This document shows, piece by piece, positions 52,082-61,603 of a DNA stretch of 64,000 bases. The DNA is from CADEDH01 sp050330635 (GTDB lineage Bacteria; Actinomycetota; Acidimicrobiia; Acidimicrobiales; SZUA-35). The position numbers and the translations under genes were made by a program. Position 1 is the first letter of the stretch. The number at the start of each line of letters is the position of its first letter. A model generated the notes under the pieces. The model did not search any database. It was not told the DNA's origin and was given only the letters and a program-made list of their open reading frames with translations. The stretch is from assembly GCA_050330635.1 (NCBI GenBank), contig JBHJNQ010000047.1, positions 1 to 64,000 of the forward strand, read 5' to 3'.

Positions 52082-53311
52082 ATGGCGAACGAAGCCTGGA
52101 TCATCGATGCGGTGCGGTCACCGCGAGGTATCGGCAAGAAGGACAAGGGTGGCCTGTCGCACATCCATCCCCAGAAGGTGCTGGCCCAGGTGCTGAACGG
52201 GCTCAAGGACCGGGTCGGTTTCGATCCGGCCGACGTGGAGGACGTGGTCTGCGGCAACGGCTCCCACGCCGGCGACCACGCCCACGACATCGGCCGCATG
52301 GCCGTGCTCGACGCCGGCTGGCCCATCACCGTCCCCGGGGTCACGCTCAACCGGTTCTGCGGTTCCGGCCAGCAGGCCGTCACCTTCGCCGCCATGGGCG
52401 TCGGGGCCGGTCACCAGGACCTCGTGGTCGGGTGCGGTGTGGAGTCGATGAGCCGCCCCGCCCGCAACGGAACCGACGGCTTCCACGCCAACAACGAGCA
52501 CCTCCTGGCCACCCATCCCCAGGTTCCCCAGGGCCTGTCGGCCGATCTGATCGCCACCATCGACGGATGGACCAGGCAGCAGTGCGACGCCGTTGGTCTC
52601 GAGAGCCAGCGTCGGGCCGACGTGGCCATCAAGGAGGGACGGTTCGACCGAAGCCTCATCCCCATCCTCAACGACGACGGCACCGTCGCCCTGGACCGGG
52701 AGGAGTACCCCCGGCCCGAGACAACGGCCGAGGTCCTGGCCGCCCTCAACCCCAGCTTTCCGAAGTTCGACGACGCCTCGATGGAACAGACCGACAAGAC
52801 GATGCGGGAGCTGATCGACCAGGTCTACCCGGGGGTCACCCTCGACCACGTCCACCACGCCGGCAACAGCTCGGGCGTGGTCGACGGCGCCGGTGCGGTG
52901 CTCGTCGCCTCCCCCGAGTACGCCCGGGCCCACGGGCTCACCCCCCGGGCCCGGATCATCATGTCGGCGGTGGCCGCCGACGAGCCACTCATCATGCTGA
53001 CCGCCCCCGGCCCCGCCGCCAACCGGTGCCTGGAGAAGGCGGGAATGACGATCGACGACATCGATCTCGTCGAGGTCAACGAGGCCTTCGCCGCCGTCGT
53101 GCTCCGGTTCCTGCGCGACACCGGATTCGGCACCGACAAGATCAACGTCAACGGTGGCGCCATCGCCCTCGGTCACCCCATCGGAGCCACCGGCGCCATG
53201 CTGATCGGCACGGTCATCGACGAGCTGGAGCGCCGGGACCTCCAGACCGGACTGGTTGCGATGTGCACCGGCGGCGGCATGGGCACGGCCACCATCGTCG
53301 AACGGATCTGA
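52082..53311 (+). CDS. Thiolase (acetyl-CoA C-acyltransferase)
   Basis: 409 residues. The active Cys is in LNRFCGSGQQAV, the catalytic His in NGGAIALGHPIGATGAM, and the second Cys in AMCTGGGMGTA. The start EAWIIDAVRSPRG is typical. It cleaves 3-ketoacyl-CoA or condenses acetyl-CoA, in fatty-acid or steroid breakdown. It reads on its own, without neighbouring beta-oxidation genes. Confidence 0.94.
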   Translation: MANEAWIIDAVRSPRGIGKKDKGGLSHIHPQKVLAQVLNGLKDRVGFDPADVEDVVCGNGSHAGDHAHDIGRMAVLDAGWPITVPGVTLNRFCGSGQQAVTFAAMGVGAGHQDLVVGCGVESMSRPARNGTDGFHANNEHLLATHPQVPQGLSADLIATIDGWTRQQCDAVGLESQRRADVAIKEGRFDRSLIPILNDDGTVALDREEYPRPETTAEVLAALNPSFPKFDDASMEQTDKTMRELIDQVYPGVTLDHVHHAGNSSGVVDGAGAVLVASPEYARAHGLTPRARIIMSAVAADEPLIMLTAPGPAANRCLEKAGMTIDDIDLVEVNEAFAAVVLRFLRDTGFGTDKINVNGGAIALGHPIGATGAMLIGTVIDELERRDLQTGLVAMCTGGGMGTATIVERI

Positions 53312-53467
53312 CCGGAACCGACCGGCCTCGCGGCACGATCCGCCCAGTCTCACGAGCTCGACCGTCGGGCGCCGGCCCAGCGGTCGAGTGGCGTACGCCG
53401 CCAGATCCGGGCACCCGTGATCCCTAGCCAAATCCCCACGTCGAAGGGGACCGACCTCGAGGGCGTC

Positions 53468-54844
53468 TCAGGCTTCGGAGCGGCGCCGGACCCGGACGGT
53501 CTCCTCCTCGACCACCGTCATGCGGATGCCGCCGACGAGATCGGAGATGAGGTTGAACACCACCGTCAGTAGGACCATCAGCACCGACGAGGCAAGGGTC
53601 AGGATGCCGGCGATCACCATGGCCGCCCGGAACACCACGTCGCCCTTGATCTCATACGTCTCGTAGTCGCCCAGCTCCCGGACGAAGCTCTCGATCTTCT
53701 CCAGCGTTCCCGCCGCCACTGCGGCGTTCCACACCAGCACACTCGACAGCAGTAGAGCGGCGTACAGGCACAGGAAGAACAGCACCGAGAACGTGAGCAC
53801 CGACCACGGGTCTATGTGGCGGACCACCCGACGGGTCTTGCGGGCCCGAACCCGCTGCGACCGCTTCAAGAGTCCGGGTTCGAGGAACTGCGGCATCCGC
53901 GCCGCGAGATCACCGGCGTTGAACCCGCTTCCCCGCTGCAGGCGTTCCTGCGTCACCACCCCCGGCTTTGGCGGTGCGACCGGAACCGGCTCGCCGATCA
54001 CCGGTGGTGGGGGCTGATCGAGCACGGTCGCCTGGGGGACGCCGTGGGCGCTCATGCCGACACCGTGACCCGAGTCGGACCTGGGGGCGACGTAGCCGTC
54101 GACGGCCATACGATCGCCCGCCCGCCCGAAGTCCACGGGTTTGTCCGCCGTTGGGGGACGGACGTAGTCGCCGAGGACGCCGAGATCGGAGCCCGGTTCG
54201 GGCCTCACTTCGGCGGTGGGGACGTTCCAATCGGCCACGGTCGCTTCGGCATCATGGTCCGTGGCGTGCGGGACGTCGCCGGTGACCGACGGCGAGTCCG
54301 GCCCGGCCGGCTCGTAGGCCCGTCTCTTCGATGCCACCGGCGATCCGGTGCGGGGCGAGCGCCCCGCCGGCAGCGGGCCGGTCTCGTCGAACAGGGCCTG
54401 GGCCTCGCTCGGGCTGTCACCCGAGCGGAGAGGCTTCACGCCGGAGGAATTGCCATCTACCACGAGACGACGGTCGTGGTTCCCGCGCTCGACCTCGACC
54501 GCGGCGTCGACATCGGCATGATCGACAGTCATCGGGGGGTCGTCCGGCGAGAAGGTACGAGGTCCCTTTCCTTTGCCTTTTGCTGGAGACATCGGAGTAG
54601 CCACAACCTCGGAAGCAGATGGATCAAATCGTGACCCGTCGATCCCATCGGCCGTCGCTCCGGGCCCGTGAGCCCTGCCGTTGGTCGAACCGAGATCGTC
54701 CCAGTCCACCAGCTCCGGGTCGCCGTCGAGCACGATATCGGCTGCCTCGGTCGCCACCCCGGTGGTTGGCTCGAACCCGAGTGCGGCGACGAGTGCGTCC
54801 CCGATATCGGGAGAACCCGTCCTTGGGCCGTGATCTGCGCTCAT
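53468..54844 (-). CDS. DUF3566 membrane protein
   Basis: 458 residues from ATG 54844. The first 330 residues are polar and low in pattern, probably disordered. The last 120 form the DUF3566 domain with two helices: VVRHIDPWSVLTFSVLFFLC and MVIAGILTLASSVLMVLLTV. DUF3566 proteins lie next to gyrA in many actinobacteria; the long N-terminal part is unusual. The function is not known. Confidence 0.85.
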   Translation of the reverse strand: MSADHGPRTGSPDIGDALVAALGFEPTTGVATEAADIVLDGDPELVDWDDLGSTNGRAHGPGATADGIDGSRFDPSASEVVATPMSPAKGKGKGPRTFSPDDPPMTVDHADVDAAVEVERGNHDRRLVVDGNSSGVKPLRSGDSPSEAQALFDETGPLPAGRSPRTGSPVASKRRAYEPAGPDSPSVTGDVPHATDHDAEATVADWNVPTAEVRPEPGSDLGVLGDYVRPPTADKPVDFGRAGDRMAVDGYVAPRSDSGHGVGMSAHGVPQATVLDQPPPPVIGEPVPVAPPKPGVVTQERLQRGSGFNAGDLAARMPQFLEPGLLKRSQRVRARKTRRVVRHIDPWSVLTFSVLFFLCLYAALLLSSVLVWNAAVAAGTLEKIESFVRELGDYETYEIKGDVVFRAAMVIAGILTLASSVLMVLLTVVFNLISDLVGGIRMTVVEEETVRVRRRSEA

Positions 54845-54884
54845 GACCTTCCGAAGTGTAGGCGGCAGAATCGTCGCGCGGCGG

Positions 54885-55238
54885 TCACCCGCCCGGTTCT
54901 GTGACGACCAGTGGGTCAACGGGGACGAACGGGGCCCCTGAGGTCTGGCCGTCCCAGTCGGCCGACGCCAGGGCCGAGGCCGAGCCCACCCGCACCACGA
55001 CGTCGACCCGACCGTCGTCGTCACGATACGAAAGCAGCGAGCCCCCGTTCAGCTCAGCCAGGTCGCCGGCTCCCGGTCGCCCTTCCACCACCCCGGCCAG
55101 AGCGGCGGCGTCGGCCGCCACCTGAGCCCGGGCCCGGTCGACGATCCACCCTGACAGCTCGACGACGCCGATCACGGCCAGCATGGCCACCCCTACCACC
55201 GCCGCCACCAGCGGCACGATCGATCCCCGCTCCTCCAC
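54885..55238 (-). CDS. TadE/TadG-like secreted protein
   Basis: 117 residues from a GTG. ERGSIVPLVAAVVGVAMLAV is a type IV prepilin-like start, with RAQVAADAAALAGV right after, the mark of TadE/TadG and related helicase/secretion-neighbourhood proteins. It is the first gene after gyrA. A role in pilus-like secretion is inferred only from the pattern; no tad genes are near. Confidence 0.65.
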   Translation of the reverse strand: MEERGSIVPLVAAVVGVAMLAVIGVVELSGWIVDRARAQVAADAAALAGVVEGRPGAGDLAELNGGSLLSYRDDDGRVDVVVRVGSASALASADWDGQTSGAPFVPVDPLVVTEPGG

Positions 55239-55321
55239 CTCGTCCTCCGACGGCTGACCGGTCCGAGCGGGCGGGCTGGCCCGCCGAGATGTGGCCCGAC
55301 GGCCAGAGATCGATTGCCGGA

Positions 55322-57967
55322 TCAGACCTGCGGACCGGGCTCCGACCCGTTCGACGACGACGGGTCGTCGTCATAGCCGCCCTCCTCGTCGACCGAGACA
55401 TCACCGACCGAGACATCACCGACCGAGACATCACCGACCGAGACATCACCGACCGAGACATCGCCGACCGAGACATCACCGACCAGGGGGGCATCAGCGC
55501 CGACCTCGCTGTCGGCGAAGAGTCGGGCGACCGCCGAGACCCGGTCGTGGCCGCCCACGTTCATGACCCGCACGCCCGTGGCGTCACGGCCCTGCTGCGA
55601 CACATCGTCGACCGACGTGCGGATGACGACCCCGGCGGCCGAGATGAGCAGGATCTCGTCGCCCTGGCCCACGAACATGGACTCGACCACATGACCCTTG
55701 CGCTCGTTGACGGTGACACACCGTACCCCGAGCCCGCCACGCCGCTTGCGGGTGAACAGCTCGGGATCGACCCGCTTGCCGAAGCCTTCGCTCGTGACCA
55801 CGAGCAGCTCGGTTTCCCCGGCGAACACCGCGCTCGACACCAGCTGATCGCCGGACCTGAACTTCATGCCCATCACACCGGCCGCCGTCCGGCCCATGGG
55901 ACGGACGTCGTCCTCGGAGAACCGCAGGGCCTGACCCTGGCGCGACGTCATGAAGATGTCCTCGGAGCCATTTGTCGGCACGACCGACACGAGCTCGTCG
56001 CCGTCATTGAGCCGGATGGCGATCAGGCCCGACCGCAGCGACGAGTCGTAGGCGGTGAACAGCGTCTTCTTCACCCGGCCCTGGCGGGTGGCGAAGAACA
56101 GGAACCGGTTCGTCTCGTAATCGCGGGTGTCGATGATGGCCTGGATCCGCTCGTCGGCCTGCAGCTGGAGCAGGTTGACCAGCGCCATCCCCCGCGACAT
56201 ACGGCTGGACACGGGGATCTCATGGGCCTTGATGCGGTAGACCCGACCCCGGTTGGAGAAGAACAGCAGGTAGGCGTGGGCGGTCGTGTGGAGGAGATGG
56301 GTGATCAGGTCATCGTCGCCGTCCTTGAGCTTGGCCCCCGTCACCCCCCGACCACCGCGACCCTGGGTCCGGAACTCCTCCGCCGACAGTGACTTGACGT
56401 ACCCCGACGACGACAGGGTGACCACCAGGTCGTCGTCGTCGATGAGGTCCTCGATGTCGAGCTCGCCCGGATCGGACACCAGGGCGGTGCGGCGGTCCTG
56501 GGCGAACTCCTCGCGGATCTCGCCCAGCTCCTCCTTGATGACTGCGTCGAGCTTGCCCTCGTCGGCCAGGATGGCCTCGAGCTCGGCGATCGTGACCTGG
56601 AGTTGGGCCAGCTCCTCCTCGAGATTGGCCCGGGCCAGGCGGGTCAGCCGATGCAGCGGCATGTCGAGGATGTACTCCGCCTGGCGCTCCGAGAACTCGA
56701 ACTGCTCGCCCATCAGCCGCGTGCGGGCCTCGGACCGGTCCTCGCTGGCCCGGATGGCGGCGATGATCTGATCGATCATGTCGAGGGCCCGGAGCAGGCC
56801 CTCCAGGATGTGGGCCCGAGCCAGCGCCTTGTCGAGGCGGTACTGGCTCCGGCGGCGCACGACCTCGCGCTGGTGCTCGATGTAGGCGACGAGCGCGTCG
56901 CGCAGGTTGAGGGTGCGGGGCACCTTGTCGATCAGGGCGACCATGTTCACGCTGAACGTGGTCTGCATCGGCGTGTACTTGTAGAGGTTGTTCAGCACCA
57001 CCAGGGCGGTGGCGTCGCGCTTGAGCTCGAACACGAGCCGGGTCTTGCCCTTGGCCGACTCGTTGCGGATCTCCCGCAACCCCGTGAGCTCGCCCCGCTC
57101 CACCAGCTCGGCGGTCTTGCGGGCGATCTGGTCGACCGACGTCTGGTAGGGGACCTCGGTGACCACGATCTGGTCGTTGGTCTTGCCCTCGACGATCTCG
57201 GCCACTGCCCGCAACCGGATCGAACCCCGACCGGTGCGGTAGGCGTCACGGATACCGACCCGACCCAGGATCTGGGCTCTGGTGGGAAAGTCCGGGCCCT
57301 TGACGAACTGCATCAGGTCGTCGGGCGTGGCCTCCGCATGATCGATCAGATGGATCGTGGCGTCGATCACCTCGGCCAGGTTGTGGGGCGGGATGTTGGT
57401 GGCCATGCCGACGGCGATGCCCTGGCTCCCGTTGACCAACAGGTTGGGGAAGCGCGACGGGAGGACGACCGGCTCGTGATGCTTGCCGTCGAAGTTCTCG
57501 TTGAAGTCGACGGTGTCCTCGTCGATGTCGGCCAACATCCGCATGGCCAGCGGTGTCAGGCGACACTCCGTGTAGCGGTAGGCGGCGGGCGGGTCGTCGG
57601 GTGAGCCGAAGTTGCCGTGGGGATCGATCAGCGGATGGCGAAGCGAGAAGCTCTGGCCCATCCGCACGAGCGAGTCGTAGATGGCCGAGTCGCCGTGGGG
57701 GTGATACTTCCCGATCACGTCACCGACGACGGTGGCGCACTTCACGTGGGAGCGGTCGGGCCGGTGGCCGGCGTCGAACATCGACCACAGGATCCGCCGG
57801 TGCACCGGCTTGAGACCGTCCCGGGCGTCGGGAAGGGCCCGGGAGATGATGACCGACATGGCGTACTGGAGGAACGAGTCCTCCATCTCGGCCTGGATCT
57901 CGATCGGTTCGATGTTGCCGCGCTCGTCCTGGAGCTCGGTGTCGTCGGGAGGGGGGAGGTCGCTCAC
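55322..57967 (-). CDS. gyrA: DNA gyrase subunit A
   Basis: 881 residues from a GTG. SFLQYAMSVIISRALPDARD starts the winged-helix domain. HPHGDSAIYDSL holds the quinolone region (Ser94, Asp98, both wild type) and the catalytic Tyr132 is in RYTECRLT. The GyrA box is QGRGGRG, and six-blade repeats follow. The tail after the last blade is an acidic stretch with six GDVSV units encoded by 15-bp repeats. The protein cuts and rejoins DNA with GyrB to add negative supercoils. Confidence 0.98.
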   Translation of the reverse strand: MSDLPPPDDTELQDERGNIEPIEIQAEMEDSFLQYAMSVIISRALPDARDGLKPVHRRILWSMFDAGHRPDRSHVKCATVVGDVIGKYHPHGDSAIYDSLVRMGQSFSLRHPLIDPHGNFGSPDDPPAAYRYTECRLTPLAMRMLADIDEDTVDFNENFDGKHHEPVVLPSRFPNLLVNGSQGIAVGMATNIPPHNLAEVIDATIHLIDHAEATPDDLMQFVKGPDFPTRAQILGRVGIRDAYRTGRGSIRLRAVAEIVEGKTNDQIVVTEVPYQTSVDQIARKTAELVERGELTGLREIRNESAKGKTRLVFELKRDATALVVLNNLYKYTPMQTTFSVNMVALIDKVPRTLNLRDALVAYIEHQREVVRRRSQYRLDKALARAHILEGLLRALDMIDQIIAAIRASEDRSEARTRLMGEQFEFSERQAEYILDMPLHRLTRLARANLEEELAQLQVTIAELEAILADEGKLDAVIKEELGEIREEFAQDRRTALVSDPGELDIEDLIDDDDLVVTLSSSGYVKSLSAEEFRTQGRGGRGVTGAKLKDGDDDLITHLLHTTAHAYLLFFSNRGRVYRIKAHEIPVSSRMSRGMALVNLLQLQADERIQAIIDTRDYETNRFLFFATRQGRVKKTLFTAYDSSLRSGLIAIRLNDGDELVSVVPTNGSEDIFMTSRQGQALRFSEDDVRPMGRTAAGVMGMKFRSGDQLVSSAVFAGETELLVVTSEGFGKRVDPELFTRKRRGGLGVRCVTVNERKGHVVESMFVGQGDEILLISAAGVVIRTSVDDVSQQGRDATGVRVMNVGGHDRVSAVARLFADSEVGADAPLVGDVSVGDVSVGDVSVGDVSVGDVSVGDVSVDEEGGYDDDPSSSNGSEPGPQV
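55391..55480 (-). repeat. 15-bp tandem repeat in gyrA, six copies
   Basis: Six in-frame copies of GACCGAGACATCACC (plus-strand form), one with a single change (TCGCC at 55461-55465). They encode GDVSV six times in the GyrA C-terminal tail. Near-perfect identity shows recent expansion. Confidence 0.95.
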
Positions 57968-58060
57968 GGGATACTCAGTGTCGGGAGTGTCGGGAGCCGG
58001 GGCTCGGCTACCGGAAGCCGGGGCTCGGGGGTCACGAATGCCGCAGCGGGCTCAGACGCC

Positions 58061-60046
58061 TCAGATGTCGAGGAAGCGGACATCGTCAGCGTTGTTCTGG
58101 ATGAAGTGCTTGCGGCTCTCGACGTCGTCGCCCATCAGCACGGCGAAGACCTCGTCGGCGATGGCGGCCTGTTCGACGGTGACCTGGAGCAGGGTCCGGC
58201 GTTCCGGATCCATGGTGGTCGACCACAGCTCCTCGGCGTCCATCTCACCCAGGCCCTTGAGCCGCTGGAACTCGGCGTTGGGATGCTCCACCACGTAGGC
58301 GTCGCGGGCGACGTCGTCCTTGAGGTAGATCTTCGACCGGCCGACCTCGGTGGAGTAGAGCGGTGGCTGGGCGATGTAGATGTACCCGGCCTCGACGAGG
58401 GGCCGCATCTGCCGAAAGAAGAACGTGAGGAGCAGGGTGCGGATGTGGCTGCCATCGACGTCGGCGTCGGCCAACAGCACGACCTTGTGGTAGCGGGCCT
58501 TCGACAGGTCGAACTCCTCCTCCCCCAGTCCGGCGCCGATGGCCTGGATGAGGGAGATGATCTCGGTGTTCTTGAACATCCGGTCGATACGGGCCCGCTC
58601 GACGTTGAGGATCTTTCCCCGGATGGGCAGGATCGCCATCGTGCGCGGGTTGCGGGCCTCCTTGGCCGAGCCCCCGGCCGAGTTGCCCTCCACGATGTAG
58701 AGCTCCGACTCGCGCGGGTCCTTGCTCTGGCAGTCGGCTAGCTTGCCCGGCAAGCCGGCCCCGTCGAGGGCCGACTTGCGGCGGATCGTCTGACGGGCGT
58801 TGGTGGCGGCGATGCGCGCCTTGGCCGCCTGGCTCGCCTTCGTGACGACGGCCTTGGCCTCCCGTGGGTTCTCCTCGAACCATTCGCGGAGCCGCTCGTT
58901 GGTGGCCTTCTCGACCAGGGACCGGACCGAGACGTTGCCGAGCTTGGACTTCGTCTGTCCCTCGAACTGGGGCTCGGCCACCCGAACCGAGATGATGGCG
59001 GTCAGACCCTCCCGGATGTCCTCACCCTGGAGGTTCTCTTCCTTCTCCTTGATGAAGCCCTTGTCTCGGGCATAGGCGTTGACGGTGCGGGTCAGGGCGG
59101 CGCGGAAACCCTGCTCGTGCATCCCGCCCTCGATCGTGTTGATACCGTTGGCGAACGAGTGGATGCCGTCGGTCTGGTAGCCGGTGTTCCAGCTGAACGC
59201 CACCTCGACCGCCTCGCCGTCGCCGTCCTCGCCGAACCAGCCGACCTGGTCGAACAGGGCCTCCTTGGAAGCGTTGAGGTGCTGGACGAAGTCGCGGATG
59301 CCGCCGTCGTAGCGGAGGACGACCTCGGTGAAGTCGGGGTCGCGGGCGTCGACGAGGTGGAACTCCAGCCCGGCGTTGAGGAACGCCATCATCTGGAAGC
59401 GCTCCTGCAGCGTCTGGGTTCGGAACTCCGTCCCCTCCCGGAAGATGGTGGGATCGGGCCAGAACCGCACGGTGGTTCCAGTGCGGGGCCCCGTGCCGGT
59501 GTCGTTCAGGGGTGAGTCGCCGGTGACGATAAGCCGCTGGTCGGGGGTGCCACCGTTGCGATACGACAGGAAGTGGCGATGACCGTCGCGGTCGATCTCG
59601 ACCTCGAGCCGGGACGACAGGGCGTTGACCACCGAGACCCCCACGCCGTGGAGGCCGCCCGAGACCTTGTAGCCGGAGTCGCCGAACTTGCCGCCGGCGT
59701 GGAGCACGGTCAGCACCACCTCGGCCGCCGTCAGATCCTCGTACTTGGGGTGGAGGCCGGTGGGGATACCGCGGCCGTTGTCGATCACCTGGACGCCACC
59801 GTCGGCCTGGACCTCGACGTCGATGCGGTCGCAGTGACCCGCCATGGCCTCGTCCACAGCATTGTCCACAACCTCCCACACGAGGTGGTGAAGGCCGGTG
59901 GGACCGGTGGAACCGATATACATGCCCGGCCGCTTGCGCACCGCCTCCAAGCCCTCGAGGACCTGGATGTCGGCGGCCCCGTAGGAGCCGCTCGACGGGG
60001 CTGCTGAGCTGGGGTTTCGTTGAGTATCAGGCGTGGATTCGGTCAT
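58061..60046 (-). CDS. gyrB: DNA gyrase subunit B
   Basis: 661 residues. The GHKL ATPase part has VVDNAVDEAMAGHCD, VIDNGRGIPTG and GGLHGVGVSVVNALS. The Toprim part has VEGNSAGGSAK and LLADADVDGSH, and the C-terminus KHFIQNNADDVRFLDI is normal. The motif usually reads EGDSAGGS; here residue 455 is Asn (codon at 58682-58684). It hydrolyses ATP to drive strand passage. The 93-base spacer to gyrA holds two copies of AGCCGGGGCTCGG. Confidence 0.98.
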   Translation of the reverse strand: MTESTPDTQRNPSSAAPSSGSYGAADIQVLEGLEAVRKRPGMYIGSTGPTGLHHLVWEVVDNAVDEAMAGHCDRIDVEVQADGGVQVIDNGRGIPTGLHPKYEDLTAAEVVLTVLHAGGKFGDSGYKVSGGLHGVGVSVVNALSSRLEVEIDRDGHRHFLSYRNGGTPDQRLIVTGDSPLNDTGTGPRTGTTVRFWPDPTIFREGTEFRTQTLQERFQMMAFLNAGLEFHLVDARDPDFTEVVLRYDGGIRDFVQHLNASKEALFDQVGWFGEDGDGEAVEVAFSWNTGYQTDGIHSFANGINTIEGGMHEQGFRAALTRTVNAYARDKGFIKEKEENLQGEDIREGLTAIISVRVAEPQFEGQTKSKLGNVSVRSLVEKATNERLREWFEENPREAKAVVTKASQAAKARIAATNARQTIRRKSALDGAGLPGKLADCQSKDPRESELYIVEGNSAGGSAKEARNPRTMAILPIRGKILNVERARIDRMFKNTEIISLIQAIGAGLGEEEFDLSKARYHKVVLLADADVDGSHIRTLLLTFFFRQMRPLVEAGYIYIAQPPLYSTEVGRSKIYLKDDVARDAYVVEHPNAEFQRLKGLGEMDAEELWSTTMDPERRTLLQVTVEQAAIADEVFAVLMGDDVESRKHFIQNNADDVRFLDI

Positions 60047-60127
60047 GAGCTCGGTGGTTCGTCACCGGGGATCGATTCTACCAGCATCCATCGGTTTCCC
60101 GGCGCTGGCCAGGCCCTGGGCGGCCAC

Positions 60128-60445
60128 TCAGCGTCGGGTCCTGGCCACCACGCGCCGCAGGACGACGGTGGGGAAAAGCTCAGCGAACCTCTCCTTGATC
60201 TGTACCTCCATCCACCCGATCTGCGACGCCCACGCCGGGTCGTCACAGGCCACGACGAGCACACCGTCGATGAACTCGAGCGGTGTCGTCGGACCGACGA
60301 GGGCCGGACCGACGATCTCCTCCCACCGGGTCGCCAGGGTGGTCACCACGTCGACCGGTGGTGAACCCAGATGCTTGAAGAACAGCTCGAGACCCTGGCG
60401 CAGTGGAACCGGGTGCTCGTCGCCATCCCCCCCGGGCTCGCTCAT
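60128..60445 (-). CDS. DUF721 protein (DciA-like)
   Basis: 105 residues. WEEIVGPALVGPTTPLEFID, then GVLVVACDDPAWASQIGWME, is the DUF721 pattern. DciA-type proteins load the replicative helicase where DnaC is absent. The ATG overlaps the recF stop by four bases. The order dnaN-recF-DUF721-gyrB is typical of actinobacteria. Confidence 0.88.
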   Translation of the reverse strand: MSEPGGDGDEHPVPLRQGLELFFKHLGSPPVDVVTTLATRWEEIVGPALVGPTTPLEFIDGVLVVACDDPAWASQIGWMEVQIKERFAELFPTVVLRRVVARTRR

Positions 60446-61530
60446 GGCGCCGAACCCGGCGACACCGTCCCGCCGGCGTCGATCCTCAGCACCTGGTCTG
60501 CCCGGGCTGCCTCCGGCAGGCCTTGGGCGCTCGTGATGACCGATTGCCCGGGAGGCAGCCGTTCGAGGAGGGCCCGGGCCCGGTCGGGGTCGAGCTCGGA
60601 CAGCACGTCGTCGAGGAGGAGGAGTGGCGGCTCTCCGATGCGTTCCGTGACCAAACGGTGACCCGAGAGGCGTAACGCAAGGGCGAGGGTCCGTTGCTCA
60701 CCCTGCGACGCCTCGGTCCGGGCGGTCAGGCCGTCGAGACCGAGGAACAGCTCGTCGCGGTGGGGACCGATCTGGGTCACGCCCCGGCGCACGTCGTCGT
60801 CTCGACCGCTGGCCACCGCCTCCTCGAGCGACGACGTCGCCCACGATCGCTCGTAGCGGGCATCGATCCGCGTCGGCCGTCCGGCGAGCTCGGCGTAGGC
60901 GTCGGTCACCAGCGGGAGCAGGTCGGTGGCCAGCCGCTCCCGGCGCTGGGTGAGCTCGGCGCCGAGCGTGGCGAGCTTGTCGTCCCAAACGTCGAGGGTC
61001 AGCGCCGCGCCCTCGTCGAGCCTTCCCCGGGCCTGGCGGAGCAGGGCGTTGCGCTGGCGCAGCACCCGGTCGAGGTCGCCGATCACCGCGTCGACGGCGG
61101 GGTCCAGGGCAACGAGGAGGTCGTCGATGTAGGTACGGCGCAGTGTTGGCCCCTCCTTGACCAGGGCCAGATCGTCGGGAGCGAAGACGGTCACGCGCAC
61201 CGCCCCCAGGAGATCACGGGCGCGACGCAGTCGCTGCCGGTTGACCTGGGCCCTCGTCCTCCCCTTGGCCAGCTCCAGCTCGATCAGCACCTCCCGACCA
61301 TCACGCACCCCCTCGGCCCGCACGACCGCACGGTCGGCCCCCCGCCGCACCAGGCTCTCGACGGGCGATCCTCGGAACGAACGGAGGGTGGCCAGTAGGC
61401 CGAGGGCCTCGAGCAGGTTCGTCTTACCGACCCCGTTCGGCCCGCAGACGGCGGTGAGCCCCGGAACGAGTGGCAGGCTCAGCTCCTCATAGCTGCGGTA
61501 GTCGTGCAGCCAGAGTCGGGTTATCTCCAT
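60442..61530 (-). CDS. recF: DNA replication/repair protein RecF
   Basis: 362 residues. LWLHDYRSYEELSLPL opens the protein, Walker A is GPNGVGKTN, the ABC signature is near EASQGEQRTLALALRL, and Walker B is LLLDDVLSELDPDRA. RecF loads RecA at single-strand gaps. It sits between dnaN and DUF721. Confidence 0.96.
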   Translation of the reverse strand: MEITRLWLHDYRSYEELSLPLVPGLTAVCGPNGVGKTNLLEALGLLATLRSFRGSPVESLVRRGADRAVVRAEGVRDGREVLIELELAKGRTRAQVNRQRLRRARDLLGAVRVTVFAPDDLALVKEGPTLRRTYIDDLLVALDPAVDAVIGDLDRVLRQRNALLRQARGRLDEGAALTLDVWDDKLATLGAELTQRRERLATDLLPLVTDAYAELAGRPTRIDARYERSWATSSLEEAVASGRDDDVRRGVTQIGPHRDELFLGLDGLTARTEASQGEQRTLALALRLSGHRLVTERIGEPPLLLLDDVLSELDPDRARALLERLPPGQSVITSAQGLPEAARADQVLRIDAGGTVSPGSAP

Positions 61531-61603
61531 CGCAAGCGGGCGACGACCCCGCGGCCGAACAGATCCTTGACCATGGCCGCGCCGGGAACTTCAGCGGCGA
61601 CGA

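Noticed and set aside
55391..55480. Repeat array resembling a small CRISPR
   Set aside because: Units are 15 bases with no spacers and lie in frame within gyrA; no cas genes are near.
57995..58028. Two copies of AGCCGGGGCTCGG between gyrB and gyrA as a regulatory element
   Set aside because: Only two copies of a low-complexity GC-rich phrase; no basis for a role beyond noting it.
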